Below, piece after piece: positions 51,599 to 60,520 of a stretch of DNA of 64,000 nucleotides. Below the pieces are notes generated by a model. The model saw only the letters and a list, made by a program, of their open reading frames with translations, had not been told where the DNA came from and did no database searches. Location: positions 558,001 to 622,000 of the forward strand of contig NZ_BMRZ01000001.1 in NCBI RefSeq assembly GCF_014648895.1, in the 5' to 3' direction. The position numbers were made by a program, and so were the translations under genes. The stretch comes from Streptomyces tanashiensis (GTDB taxonomy: Bacteria; Actinomycetota; Actinomycetes; Streptomycetales; Streptomycetaceae). The first letter of the stretch is position 1. The number at the start of each line of letters is the position of its first letter.

Positions 51599-53163
51599 GA
51601 ACCCGCGCCTGGGCCCGCACGGCCTCCGCCCTCGCCCTCGCCCTCCTCGCCACCGCCTGCTCCGGCGGCGGCGGTGACGACCGTCCCGTGGACCACGGCA
51701 CGGAGTTCGAGGCGGGCACCCTCCGGGTCCTCGCCTCCTCCGAGCTGGCCGACATGGGCCCGATCCTCGACGAGGCCGCCAAGGCGACCGGGATCACCGT
51801 CCGCCCCACGTACGCGGGCACCCTGGACGCCGTCGAGCGCATCGCGTCCGGCGAGGCGGACAAGGCGTACGACGCGGTCTGGCTCTCCTCCAACGACTAC
51901 CTCCGGCTCCGCCCGGACACGGCGAAGAAGATCACCAACGAGACGCCGGTCATGACCTCGCCGGTGGCCCTCGGAGTGCGGCCCGCCACCGTCGCCCGGC
52001 TCGGCTGGGACCCGGCCAAGGTGACCTGGTCGCAGCTGCACCGGGCGGTCGCCGACGGAAAGCTGACGTACGGCATGACGGACCCGAAGCGCTCCAACTC
52101 CGGCTTCTCCGCGCTCGTCTCGGTGGCCTCCGGGCTCTCCGGCGCCCAGTCCGCGCTGACCGAGCAGGACGTCACCCGGGCCACCCCGCGCCTGAAGGAG
52201 TTCTTCACGGGCCAGAAGCTGACCTCGGGCTCCTCCGGCTGGCTCGCCACGGCCTACGCCCGCCGCACCGACGTCGACGCGCTCGTGAACTACGAGTCCG
52301 TGCTGCTGTCCGCGCCCGGGAAGCTGACGGTGATCCGGCCGTCCGACGGGGTCGTGACCGCCGACTACCCGCTGACCCTGCTCACCTCGGCCCGCCCCGA
52401 GGCGAAGGAGGCGGCGGGCCGGCTCACCACCTGGCTGCGCACCCCGGACGCCCAGCGGCGGATCACCGAGACGACCCTGCGCCGCCCGGTGGTCGCCGGG
52501 GTCCGTCCGGCCTCGGCGCTCGCCCGGGACCCGCGCCGCGAGCTGCCCTTCCCCGGCAGCCGGGCCGTCGCCGACGGTCTCCTCGACGCGTACGACAACA
52601 CCCTGCGCAGGCCTTCCCGCACGGTGTACGTGCTCGACACCTCGGGCTCGATGGGCGGCGAGCGGCTCGAACGGCTGAAGTCGGCGCTCGCCGAGCTGAC
52701 CGGCGACTTCCGGGACCGGGAGGAGGTGACCCTGATGCCCTTCGGCTCCTCGGTGAAGCAGGACGAGGTCCGTACGCACACGGTCGACCCGGCCTCGCCG
52801 AAGGTGGCGCTCGACGCGATCCGCGCGGACGCCCGGAAGCTCTCGGCCTCGGGGGGCACGGCGATCTACTCCAGTCTCCAGGAGGCGTACGCGTTCCTGG
52901 GCAGGGCCCCCGACGACACCTTCACCTCGGTCGTGCTGATGACGGACGGGGAGAACACCGACGGCGACCCGGCGGCCGCCTTCGACACCTTCTACCGCTC
53001 CCTTCCGGCCGAGCAGCAGCGCACACCGGTCTTCCCGATCCTCTTCGGGGACTCCGACCGGGGCGAGCTGGACCACCTCGCGAGCCTGACCGGCGGCAAG
53101 CTCTTCGACGCCACCCGGGGTTCGCTCGACGGCGCATTCGAGGAGATCCGTGGGTACCAGTAG
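51595..53163 (+). CDS. Lipoprotein with substrate-binding-like domain fused to a VWA domain
   Basis: 522 residues. Type II signal with lipobox LATAC (Cys about residue 22). Residues about 35-330 resemble an extracellular solute-binding domain (LRVLASSELADMGPILDEAAK, YDAVWLSSNDYLRL, MTSPVALGVRPATV, GFSALVSVASGLSGA). About 340-520 is a von Willebrand A domain with MIDAS DTSGSMGG (Asp348), SGGTAIYSS and LMTDGENTDGD. The ATG overlaps the TelA stop. Similar to Ca-activated/VWA proteins that also have a binding-protein half. It sits on the outer face of the membrane, opposite the cytosolic TelA. Confidence 0.92.
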   Translation: MRTRAWARTASALALALLATACSGGGGDDRPVDHGTEFEAGTLRVLASSELADMGPILDEAAKATGITVRPTYAGTLDAVERIASGEADKAYDAVWLSSNDYLRLRPDTAKKITNETPVMTSPVALGVRPATVARLGWDPAKVTWSQLHRAVADGKLTYGMTDPKRSNSGFSALVSVASGLSGAQSALTEQDVTRATPRLKEFFTGQKLTSGSSGWLATAYARRTDVDALVNYESVLLSAPGKLTVIRPSDGVVTADYPLTLLTSARPEAKEAAGRLTTWLRTPDAQRRITETTLRRPVVAGVRPASALARDPRRELPFPGSRAVADGLLDAYDNTLRRPSRTVYVLDTSGSMGGERLERLKSALAELTGDFRDREEVTLMPFGSSVKQDEVRTHTVDPASPKVALDAIRADARKLSASGGTAIYSSLQEAYAFLGRAPDDTFTSVVLMTDGENTDGDPAAAFDTFYRSLPAEQQRTPVFPILFGDSDRGELDHLASLTGGKLFDATRGSLDGAFEEIRGYQ

Positions 53164-53740
53164 CCGCCTGCTCGGGTACGCCGAGTCCCGCAAGAACCTC
53201 ACCGGCAGCGTCTGCGGGCTGGCCGGTGTCGGGATCGCCCTCACCGGCGCGGCGGGCGGGCTCTGGCCGCTGGTGGTCGCGGGCCTGTACGCGGCGGGGG
53301 CGCTGATCGCCCCGCCCGAGCGCCCCGACACCCCGCACTTCCCGGACGCCGGCGAACAACTCGACGCGCTGCGGGCCGATTTCGAGACCCTGCGCGCGTA
53401 TCTGACCGAGGTGGACCTGCCGCCCGCCGTCCGTGCCCGGCTGACCGAGCTCGCCACCCTCGTGGAGGCCCTGCTCGAACCGGGCTGGGTGAGCGACCCG
53501 GACCACCTCCACGTCCTCGGCCGCGCGGTCCGCCAGGACGTCCCGGAGGCCGTCGACACCTTCGTACGGACACGGTGGTGGTCGCGGTTCACTCCGGGGG
53601 CCGAGCCTCCGGAGACCCATCTCGAACGCCAACTGACCGCGCTCCACGAGGAGACGACGGCGATCGCGGCGGCCCTCCGGGACGCGGAGGCGATCCGTCA
53701 GGAGACCCACACGCGCTATGTCGAGGAGAGGGGAAACTGA
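53150..53740 (+). CDS. Small membrane protein with C-terminal helical domain
   Basis: 196 residues. Two membrane segments at about 20-55 (VCGLAGVGIALTGAAGGLWPLVVAGLY region), then a cytosolic helical domain (EQLDALRADFETLRAYLTEV, LVEALLEPGWVSDPDHLHVLGRAV). GTG at 53150 with GAGGAG just upstream overlaps the VWA gene by 14 bases. It is the last gene of the TelA/VWA set. No recognised family. Confidence 0.8.
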   Translation: MGTSSRLLGYAESRKNLTGSVCGLAGVGIALTGAAGGLWPLVVAGLYAAGALIAPPERPDTPHFPDAGEQLDALRADFETLRAYLTEVDLPPAVRARLTELATLVEALLEPGWVSDPDHLHVLGRAVRQDVPEAVDTFVRTRWWSRFTPGAEPPETHLERQLTALHEETTAIAAALRDAEAIRQETHTRYVEERGN

Positions 53741-53762
53741 GCGGCGGCGCACCAAGATCAAC

Positions 53763-53775
53763 TATGTTCGGTGCA
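53763..53775 (+). promoter_or_regulatory. -10 box for leaderless transcript
   Basis: TATGTT (53763-53768) ends 6 bases before the ATG at 53775; no ribosome binding site. Confidence 0.5.
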
Positions 53776-54692
53776 TGACATTCCCACAGCGTCCCGCGTC
53801 CCGCCGCACCGTCCTCACGGCCTTCGCCGCCGCCGCCACGGCGGGCGCCCCGGTCCTCGGCCAGCTCGCCGCCGCGGCCCCGGCCGCCGCCGCGGCGGAC
53901 CCGGGCGAGTACCCCTCGAACACCGCGCTGTACAGCGACCCGAAGCGTGTCGAGGGCACCGCCTACGGCCGTCGCTACAGGATTCACCAGAAGATCGACC
54001 CCGACCTCGACGCGAAGTCCGCGTTCCCGCGCACCGCGATCCTCGCCCTGCACGGCGGCGGCATCGAGATCGGCACGAGCGAACTCGCCCTGGGCATCGC
54101 CGGCTACGACCCGGCCGACGTCACGGAGATCTCCAAGCCGATCCTGTCGACCACGTACGACTACTTCCTGTTCGAGGGCCTGCTCCCCATAGGCAACAAG
54201 GATCTGCACGTCACGTCGAGGAACTGCGACGACCACGTGGCCCTGTCGCTGGCCGCGAGCCACCTCAACGTGCTGTCGCTGCACGGCTGCAAGTACGAGC
54301 AGCTGGGCATGCCGGAGCCGGCGATCTGGCCGCCGACCGGCGACCCGCGCCTCGCCGTCGTCGGCGGTCTCAACGAAGACTTCCGCGCGGCGCTGGTCCA
54401 CGAGATCGGCAACGCGGGCTTCCCGGTGGTCGACGCCTTCGACTCCCGGTACGCCACCCGCCTCCAGGACTTCAACGGCAGCCACGTCACCAACCCGTGC
54501 AACCTCACGATGCTCCGCAAGGGCGCCCAGATCGAGATGACGACGGAGCTCCGCCAGAGCCTCTTCGGCGACTCCAGCTCCCGCTCGAAGCGCGCGTCGA
54601 CCTGGGACGAGTCGAACGGCCAGTTCGAGGCGTTCCGTGACGCCTGCCGTCGCGCGATCGCGACCGTCGAGGCCGCGCAGCCGATCCTCTAG
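53775..54692 (+). CDS. Secreted poly-gamma-glutamate hydrolase family protein
   Basis: 305 residues. Tat-type signal: SRRTVLTAFAAAATAGAP, then AAAAADPG, about residues 1-41. The mature domain matches the PghP/DUF867 zinc hydrolase family: AILALHGGGIEIGTSELAL (HxGGxExGT zinc site), HLNVLSLHGCKYE, AVVGGLNEDFRAALVHEI, and EMTTELRQSLFG. It would cut poly-gamma-glutamate of phage or capsule origin. ATG at 53775. Ends in a very strong hairpin. Confidence 0.9.
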   Translation: MTFPQRPASRRTVLTAFAAAATAGAPVLGQLAAAAPAAAAADPGEYPSNTALYSDPKRVEGTAYGRRYRIHQKIDPDLDAKSAFPRTAILALHGGGIEIGTSELALGIAGYDPADVTEISKPILSTTYDYFLFEGLLPIGNKDLHVTSRNCDDHVALSLAASHLNVLSLHGCKYEQLGMPEPAIWPPTGDPRLAVVGGLNEDFRAALVHEIGNAGFPVVDAFDSRYATRLQDFNGSHVTNPCNLTMLRKGAQIEMTTELRQSLFGDSSSRSKRASTWDESNGQFEAFRDACRRAIATVEAAQPIL

Positions 54693-54702
54693 GGGACATG
54701 CG

Positions 54703-54738
54703 CCGGCCCCCGGAGCCTGAGGGGGCTCCGGGGGCCGG
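54703..54738. terminator. Bidirectional terminator
   Basis: CCGGCCCCCGGAGCC (54703-54717) pairs perfectly with 54724-54738 around a 6-base loop, between the convergent hydrolase and pckG. Confidence 0.93.
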
Positions 54739-54814
54739 TTGCGTCGTGATGGACCGTCGTGACCCCACTGGTCAGGGCGGTGTTTCGGGGCAGCCCACCA
54801 CGAGTCTCGGGGGA

Positions 54815-56632
54815 CTAGCCCAGGCGCTCGACCAGGGCGTTGTACTCGTCCCACAGTTCCTTCGGCGTGTGGTCGCCGAAGGTGTTCAGGTGGTCGGGGA
54901 CGAGGGCGGCCTCTTCGCGCCACACGTCACGGTCGACCTTGAGGAGGAACTCCAGGTCCTCGGCCGGCAGGTCCAGGCCCTCGGTGTCCAGGGACTCCGC
55001 GGTCGGCAGGATGCCGATCGGGGTCTCGACGCCCTCGGCCTTGCCGTCGAGGCGCTCGACGATCCACTTCAGGACGCGGCTGTTCTCGCCGAAGCCGGGC
55101 CAGACGAACTTGCCGGCGTCGTTCTTGCGGAACCAGTTCACGTAGTAGATCTTCGGCAGCTTCGCCTGGTCGGCGTCCGCGCCCACCTTGACCCAGTGGG
55201 CCATGTAGTCGCCCATGTTGTAGCCGCAGAACGGCAGCATGGCGAAGGGGTCGCGGCGCAGCTCGCCGACCTTGCCCTCGGCGGCGGCGGTCTTCTCGGA
55301 GGCGACGTTCGCACCGAGGAAGACGCCGTGGTTCCAGTCGAAGGACTCGGTGACCAGCGGGACGGCGGAGGCGCGGCGGCCACCGAAGAGGATCGCGGAG
55401 ATCGGGACACCCTTGGTGTCCTCCCACTCCGGGGCGATCGTCGGGCACTGTCCGGCCGGGACGGTGAAGCGGGCGTTCGGGTGGGCGGCCGGGGTCTCGG
55501 ACTCCGGCGTCCAGTCGTTGCCCTTCCAGTCCGTGAGGTGGGCCGGGGCCTCCTCGGTCATGCCCTCCCACCACACGTCGCCGTCGTCGGTGAGCGCGAC
55601 GTTGGTGAAGACGGAGTTGCCCCAGAGGGTCTTCATGGCGTTGGCGTTGGTGTGCTCGCCGGTGCCGGGCGCGACGCCGAAGAAGCCGGCCTCGGGGTTG
55701 ATCGCGTAGAGGCGGCCGTCCTCGCCGAAGCGCATCCAGGCGATGTCGTCGCCGATGGTCTCGACCGTCCAGCCGGAGATCGTGGGCTCCAGCATGGCCA
55801 GGTTGGTCTTGCCACAGGCGGACGGGAACGCGGCGGCGACGTACTTCGCCTCACCCTGCGGCGGGGTGAGCTTGAGGATCAGCATGTGCTCGGCGAGCCA
55901 GCCCTCGTCACGGGCCATGACGGAGGCGATGCGGAGCGCGTAGCACTTCTTGCCGAGCAGGGCGTTGCCGCCGTAGCCCGAGCCGTACGACCAGATCTCG
56001 CGGCTCTCGGGGAAGTGCGAGATGTACTTGGTGGTGTTGCAGGGCCACGGCACGTCCTCCTGGCCCTCCTCCAGGGGAGCGCCGAGGGTGTGGACGGCCT
56101 TGACGAAGAAGCCGTCGGTGCCGAGCTCGTCGAGGACGGCCTGTCCCATGCGGGTCATGGTGCGCATCGAGACGGCGACGTACGCGGAGTCCGTGATCTC
56201 GACGCCGATGGCGGAGAGCGGGGAGCCGACCGGGCCCATGCAGAAGGGCACGACGTACATGGTGCGGCCGCGCATGGAGCCGCGGAAGATGCCCTTCTCG
56301 CCCGCGAAGATCTCCTTCATCTCCGCCGGGGCCTTCCAGTGGTTGGTCGGGCCCGCGTCCTCCTCCTTCTCGGAGCAGATGAAGGTCCGGTCCTCGACGC
56401 GCGCGACGTCGGAGGGGTCGGAGGCGGCGTAGTACGAGTTCGGGCGCTTCACCGGGTCGAGCTTCTTGAAGGTCCCCTTGGCGACGAGCTCCTCGCACAG
56501 GCGCTCGTACTCGGCCTCGGATCCGTCGCACCAGACGATGTTGTCCGGCTGGGTGATCTCGGCGATCTCGTTCACCCAGGAGACGAGCTCCTGGTGCTGG
56601 GTGGGAAGGGGAGCCGCGTTGTCGCGCGCCAC
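54815..56632 (-). CDS. pckG: Phosphoenolpyruvate carboxykinase (GTP)
   Basis: A 605-residue cytosolic enzyme converting oxaloacetate and GTP to phosphoenolpyruvate, the entry to gluconeogenesis. Motifs: kinase-1a [14 protein letters not shown] with the active-site Cys (about residue 273), [13 protein letters not shown], and kinase-2-like region [31 protein letters not shown] and the C-terminal blocks [24 protein letters not shown] are also present. GTG at 56632 follows AAGGAG at 6 bases. Divergent from the TrhA gene over a 198-base region. Confidence 0.97.
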   Translation of the reverse strand: MARDNAAPLPTQHQELVSWVNEIAEITQPDNIVWCDGSEAEYERLCEELVAKGTFKKLDPVKRPNSYYAASDPSDVARVEDRTFICSEKEEDAGPTNHWKAPAEMKEIFAGEKGIFRGSMRGRTMYVVPFCMGPVGSPLSAIGVEITDSAYVAVSMRTMTRMGQAVLDELGTDGFFVKAVHTLGAPLEEGQEDVPWPCNTTKYISHFPESREIWSYGSGYGGNALLGKKCYALRIASVMARDEGWLAEHMLILKLTPPQGEAKYVAAAFPSACGKTNLAMLEPTISGWTVETIGDDIAWMRFGEDGRLYAINPEAGFFGVAPGTGEHTNANAMKTLWGNSVFTNVALTDDGDVWWEGMTEEAPAHLTDWKGNDWTPESETPAAHPNARFTVPAGQCPTIAPEWEDTKGVPISAILFGGRRASAVPLVTESFDWNHGVFLGANVASEKTAAAEGKVGELRRDPFAMLPFCGYNMGDYMAHWVKVGADADQAKLPKIYYVNWFRKNDAGKFVWPGFGENSRVLKWIVERLDGKAEGVETPIGILPTAESLDTEGLDLPAEDLEFLLKVDRDVWREEAALVPDHLNTFGDHTPKELWDEYNALVERLG

Positions 56633-56816
56633 GATTGCTCCTTGTTGAGGGGTGTATTCCGCTGTATGCCCCGTGGGGGCTGCGACCCGGATGCGTCGTA
56701 GCTGCTCATCCGGTGCCGACCGCACTCATTTGATCATCCGACGGATTCGCCCATATGTCCAGGGGGGTGCACACGTGAGCATCGCCACTCATGTCCGGTA
56801 CCTACGGGTGCGTAGC

Positions 56817-56831
56817 TAGGATTCGTTTCCA
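56817..56831 (+). promoter_or_regulatory. -10 box, probably leaderless TrhA transcript
   Basis: TAGGAT (56817-56822) ends 8 bases before the ATG at 56831; no ribosome binding site. Confidence 0.5.
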
Positions 56832-57517
56832 TGACTGCAGCCACGCCGGAAGTGACCCCGACCGAGCGCTCCCTGCCGCTCCCGACGAAGCCCCGGCTCA
56901 GAGGATGGCTGCACGCGGGCATGTTCCCCGCCGTGATCGTCGCGGGCCTCACCCTCGTCGCCCTCTCGGACTCGCCCCGCGCCCGCATCGCCTGCGGGAT
57001 CTACGTCCTCACCGCCTGCCTGCTCTTCGGCATCAGCGCGCTCTACCACCGCGGCAACTGGGGCCCGCGCGGCGAGGCCGTGCTCCGGCGCCTCGACCAC
57101 GCCAACATCTTCCTGATCATCGCGGGCACCTACACCCCGCTCACCCTGCTGCTGCTCCCCGACTCCACGGCGAAGCCGCTCATGTGGGCGGTCTGGGCCG
57201 CGGCCGCCGCCGGCATCGCCTTCCGCGTCTTCTGGGTCGGCGCCCCTCGCTGGCTGTACACGCCCTGCTACATCGCCATGGGCTGGGCCGCCGTCTTCTT
57301 CCTGCCCGACTTCATGCGCGCGGGCGGCATCGCCGTCCTCGTCCTCGTCATCGTCGGCGGACTGCTCTACAGCGCGGGCGGCGTCATCTACGGCATCAAG
57401 CGCCCGAACCCCTCCCCCCGCTGGTTCGGCTTCCACGAGGTCTTCCACTCGCTGACCCTCGCCGCCTTCATCGTCCACTACGTCGGCATCTCCCTGGTGG
57501 CGTACCAGCACGCCTGA
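56831..57517 (+). CDS. TrhA / hemolysin III family membrane protein (PAQR superfamily)
   Basis: 228 residues with seven membrane spans. Family motifs: FGISALYHRGNW, RRLDHANIFLIIAGTYTP, and the C-terminal FGFHEVFHSLTLAAFIVHY, which carries the zinc-binding His residues. The bacterial proteins affect membrane energetics or fluidity; haemolysis is not the normal role. ATG at 56831. The TetR gene follows after 9 bases and probably regulates the pair. Confidence 0.93.
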   Translation: MTAATPEVTPTERSLPLPTKPRLRGWLHAGMFPAVIVAGLTLVALSDSPRARIACGIYVLTACLLFGISALYHRGNWGPRGEAVLRRLDHANIFLIIAGTYTPLTLLLLPDSTAKPLMWAVWAAAAAGIAFRVFWVGAPRWLYTPCYIAMGWAAVFFLPDFMRAGGIAVLVLVIVGGLLYSAGGVIYGIKRPNPSPRWFGFHEVFHSLTLAAFIVHYVGISLVAYQHA

Positions 57518-57526
57518 CCAGGGACA

Positions 57527-58138
57527 ATGAAGGTCATGAACGACCGCCCCAGCCTCCGCGAGCGCAAGAAGGCGAAGACCCGCGCGGCGATCCGGAAGGC
57601 CACCTACCGGCTCGCCGCCGAGCAGGGCTGGGACGCCACCACCACGGAACGCATCGCCGCGGCCGCCGAGGTGTCCCCCTCCACCGTCGTGCGCTACTTC
57701 CCGGTCCGCGAGGACATCCTCCTCACCGACGAGAACGACGCGGTCCTCGAAGCCCGGCTGCGCGCCCGCCCCGCCGGCGAGGAACCCCTCGAATCGCTCC
57801 GGGCGGTCGTCCTGGAAGCCGTCCGCACCGCCCTCGACGAGGAGCCCGAGGAGACCCGGCTGCGCGCCCGCCTCATGGTGGAGATCCCCGCCGTGCGCGC
57901 CCGGCTCACCGAGACCACCGCCGCGACCGGCCGCCGCCTCGCCCGCGCGATCGCCGACCGCACGGGCCGGGACGCGGACGGCCTGGAGGTACGGATCTTC
58001 ACGGCGGCGGTCCTCGGCGCGCTGCGCGAGGCGACCGTCCACTGGGCCGAGCACGGCCGCACCGACGACCTCGTCGCCCTCCTGGACCGGACGGTCGACA
58101 CCCTCAAGAACGGCCTGATTCCCTCACGGCCGGCCTGA
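57527..58138 (+). CDS. TetR family transcriptional regulator
   Basis: About 203 residues. The N-terminal HTH is standard: SLRERKKAKTRAAIRKATYRLA, then TTERIAAAAEVSPSTVVRYFPVREDIL. The C-terminal domain is helical and includes ALREATVHWAEHG. Starts at ATG 57527 or 57536, both close to GGGA/AAGG; no clear choice. Cotranscribed with the TrhA gene. Its stop lies in the first of three 20-bp-spaced repeats. Confidence 0.9.
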   Translation: MKVMNDRPSLRERKKAKTRAAIRKATYRLAAEQGWDATTTERIAAAAEVSPSTVVRYFPVREDILLTDENDAVLEARLRARPAGEEPLESLRAVVLEAVRTALDEEPEETRLRARLMVEIPAVRARLTETTAATGRRLARAIADRTGRDADGLEVRIFTAAVLGALREATVHWAEHGRTDDLVALLDRTVDTLKNGLIPSRPA

Positions 58139-58175
58139 CGCCCCCACGGCCGGCCCCGCTCCCTCACGGCCGGCC
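58121..58175. repeat. Three repeats with 20-bp period across two convergent stop codons
   Basis: CCCTCACGGCCGGCC occurs at 58121-58135 and 58161-58175, and CCCCCACGGCCGGCC at 58141-58155, exactly 20 bp apart. The TetR stop (58136-58138) follows the first copy and the GH26 stop (58164-58166 on the minus strand) is within the third. Each contains the palindrome CGGCCG. Confidence 0.8.
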
Positions 58176-59198
58176 CGGCGCTCCCAGCGCACCCCGGACG
58201 ATCCGCGCCGACTCCGGATTGTCGGCGCACCCCCACACGCCGTGCGGGCAGTAGTCGGTGACGGTCTGGTAGACGGGCCGGTACACCGCGAACCAGTCCA
58301 GCATCCCCCGCACGTAGACCGGGTTGTCCCCGTTCCTGAAGAGCCCCCACTCCGGGTACGACACGGGCTTGCCGTGCGCCGCCGCGAAGCGCACATGGTG
58401 CGCGAGACCGTACGCCTCGCCCACCTGCTCCTCGAAGGAGAGCCCGGCCGGCTGGTCGTAGGCGTCCATCCCGATGATGTCGACGACGTCGTCGCCGGGG
58501 TAGCAGAGCGGCCAGGCGATCGCGTCGAGCCCCCGGCTCGGGGTGAAGTCGAAGCGGAACCGCTGCCCGGGGACCTCCCGCAGCACTCCCACCACCCGCC
58601 GCCAGTACGCCTTCCAGGCCGTCGGGTCCGGGCCGCAGCGATGGCTGTACGTGGTGCCGTTCATCTCCCAGCCGAGCACCAGGACCGCGTCGCCGAGCCC
58701 GTGCTCCACGAGCCGCTCCCCCAGCGTCCTGAAGTGCCCGTCGTACGCGCCGCCGGCGCCCTGCCGCAGCCCCGCCCGCACCTGGGCGTCCGGCAGCCCG
58801 GCCTCGTTCCGGTCGAGCAGCGGCACGTTCAGCACGAAGAGGCGCCCCGGCCGCTCGGCCTTCCAGCGCGCCCAGGGCCCGAAGAGCGCCGGATGCCCCT
58901 CGATGTTGGACCAGCGGTCGCCCGGCAGATAGGTGTGCCCGACGGTCAGGGAGTCCCCGCCCAGCCAGGCCTGCACCTGCGCGATCCGGCGCACCCCGGC
59001 CTCGTCGGATCCGGTGAAGAACCCGGACGGGACTCCGGGCAGCGGCCGCGGCTCGGGCGCGGTCCGCGCCCCGGTGTGCCGGCCGCCGGGCGCGATCCGG
59101 TCGGGCACGAGGAGGAGGACGACGACGGCCGCGAGCAGCACGGTCAGTGCGGCCCGCGGCCAGGTGAAGCGGGAGAGCCGGGAGGGGGGTCGGCTCAC
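58164..59198 (-). CDS. Membrane-anchored GH26-like glycoside hydrolase
   Basis: 344 residues. A single N-terminal membrane helix (ALTVLLAAVVVLLLV, about 17-31) acts as signal or anchor. The catalytic barrel resembles GH26 mannanase-like proteins: GWEMNGTTYSHRCGP with the acid/base Glu178, and SYPEWGLFRNG with the nucleophile Glu283; DIIGMDAYD is the strand between. GTG at 59198 starts 1 base after the VKOR stop. Real substrate not known; beta-mannan or a beta-1,3/1,4-glucan are options. Confidence 0.85.
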   Translation of the reverse strand: MSRPPSRLSRFTWPRAALTVLLAAVVVLLLVPDRIAPGGRHTGARTAPEPRPLPGVPSGFFTGSDEAGVRRIAQVQAWLGGDSLTVGHTYLPGDRWSNIEGHPALFGPWARWKAERPGRLFVLNVPLLDRNEAGLPDAQVRAGLRQGAGGAYDGHFRTLGERLVEHGLGDAVLVLGWEMNGTTYSHRCGPDPTAWKAYWRRVVGVLREVPGQRFRFDFTPSRGLDAIAWPLCYPGDDVVDIIGMDAYDQPAGLSFEEQVGEAYGLAHHVRFAAAHGKPVSYPEWGLFRNGDNPVYVRGMLDWFAVYRPVYQTVTDYCPHGVWGCADNPESARIVRGALGAPGRP

Positions 59199-59199
59199 G

Positions 59200-59847
59200 T
59201 CAGCTCGTCCAGAAGTCCCACCACCGGGTCAGGATCAGCATCCCGATGATCCCGATGTGCAGGACGGGCAGGGCGAAGGTGAACTCGCCGAGGAAGGTCC
59301 GCAGCCCCGCCGGCGCGGGCAGGACGCCCTCCCGGACGTTGTGCGCGGTGACGTACCAGAACATGACGATGGTCGCGACCCAGGCCAGGCAGCACCACAG
59401 GCAGAGCGAGTTGATCTCGTACAGCGACTGGTACATCAACCAGGTGCAGAAGCCGACCCCGAAGAGCATCCCGGCATCGAGGCCGAGCCAGAACCAGGCC
59501 CGGTAGCGGGCCCCGGCGAGCAGCCCGGCACCGGCGGCGGCGACGACGGCGTAGGTGACGAGCCCGAGCATCGGGTTCGGGAAGCCGAACACCGCCGCCT
59601 GCTCGCTCTTCATGATGTTGCCGCAGGACACGACCGGGTTCAGGCTGCACCCGGGCTGGAACCCGGGGTCCTCCAGGAGCAGGAACTTGTCGATCGTGAT
59701 CACCCAGCCGGCGAGCACGCCCGCCGCACCGGTGACGAGCAGCAGCCAGCCGAGGGCCCGGCTCGCGCCGATCGCCCCGCCGGTCTCCCGCGCGGTCTCC
59801 TCCTGCCGCTGACCCGGCACCCCGCCCCGTGCGTTCACCGTCGCCAT
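59200..59847 (-). CDS. Vitamin K epoxide reductase (VKOR) family protein
   Basis: 215 residues with four to five membrane spans. The redox Cys are C67 and C75 in the loop CSLNPVVSC and the active-site pair C149-L-W-C152 (SLCLWC), the layout of bacterial VKOR that reoxidises DsbA with menaquinone. No fused thioredoxin domain and no dsbA-like gene adjoin. ATG at 59847. It is between DUF5949 and GH26 genes with gaps of 19 and 1 bases, so the three are one operon. It probably supports disulphide formation in exported proteins such as GH26. Confidence 0.92.
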   Translation of the reverse strand: MATVNARGGVPGQRQEETARETGGAIGASRALGWLLLVTGAAGVLAGWVITIDKFLLLEDPGFQPGCSLNPVVSCGNIMKSEQAAVFGFPNPMLGLVTYAVVAAAGAGLLAGARYRAWFWLGLDAGMLFGVGFCTWLMYQSLYEINSLCLWCCLAWVATIVMFWYVTAHNVREGVLPAPAGLRTFLGEFTFALPVLHIGIIGMLILTRWWDFWTS

Positions 59848-59866
59848 GACGCGGCCCCCTTCCCGC

Positions 59867-60370
59867 TCAGCCCTGGATGCGGCGGACCGGCAGCAGGACG
59901 TGGGCGCTGTCGGCGAGCATCTCCTCGTCCGAGACGAAGGCCCGCAGCCGCGCCTCGTCGACGGGCTGTCCGGGCACACCCTCGGACCAGGGCCGCACGG
60001 AGCAGATGAAGTAGACCTTGCCCTGCTCACGGGCGGCGGCCTGCCACTCGTCCGGCACCGGGCACTGCACCTTCAGGAAGGGCAGCGTGAGCACGGCCGA
60101 ACCCGCCTCGACGAGGAGGGAGGCGTTGATCCCGGCGTCCTTCTCCAGGTCGAAGAGCCGGTCGCCGACCGAGAGGCCCATCGACTCCAGGGCCGCGCGC
60201 ATCGCCTGCTGCCCGGCCTCCGGCCCGTCCCGGCCGTCGCCGAGCGAATACGCCATCAGGAAGGGCGTCCCCGCCGAGTCGGCGGAGGGCTCGCTGGACC
60301 ACGGAATCACCGTGAGAGTTCCCAGCGGAGAGGCGCTGCGCGCCGAGGAGACGACGTTGGAAGTGGTCAT
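59867..60370 (-). CDS. DUF5949 family protein
   Basis: 167 residues, soluble. Typical segments (from memory of the family): LGTLTVIPWSSE, PFLMAYSLGDGRDGPEAG, SAVLTLPFLKVQCPVPDEW, YFICSVRPWSEGVPGQPV and LRAFVSDEE, AHVLLPVRRI. The family is almost restricted to Streptomyces and has no known function. ATG at 60370. First gene of the DUF5949-VKOR-GH26 operon; divergent from the tyrosinase genes. Confidence 0.8.
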   Translation of the reverse strand: MTTSNVVSSARSASPLGTLTVIPWSSEPSADSAGTPFLMAYSLGDGRDGPEAGQQAMRAALESMGLSVGDRLFDLEKDAGINASLLVEAGSAVLTLPFLKVQCPVPDEWQAAAREQGKVYFICSVRPWSEGVPGQPVDEARLRAFVSDEEMLADSAHVLLPVRRIQG

Positions 60371-60482
60371 GAATCCGGATGCTAATGCTCCAACCACCCT
60401 TTCCCCGCGCCGAATTCACTCGAACGGCCGACATTCACGCCGCTGGCATATCCGCCGCAACGAACCCGGGTTTTCATCGTTG

Positions 60483-60495
60483 TGCCCTGAGGGCA
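60483..60495. promoter_or_regulatory. Short palindrome upstream of melC1
   Basis: TGCCCT-G-AGGGCA is a perfect odd dyad 25 bases before the melC1 start, either an operator or a small leader hairpin. Confidence 0.4.
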
Positions 60496-60520
60496 TAAGC
60501 CGACCACCAGGAGATCACTG

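Noticed and set aside
48699..53740. Tellurite ter operon
   Set aside because: Only TelA is present; no TerZ, TerA, TerB, TerC or TerD-like genes are seen.
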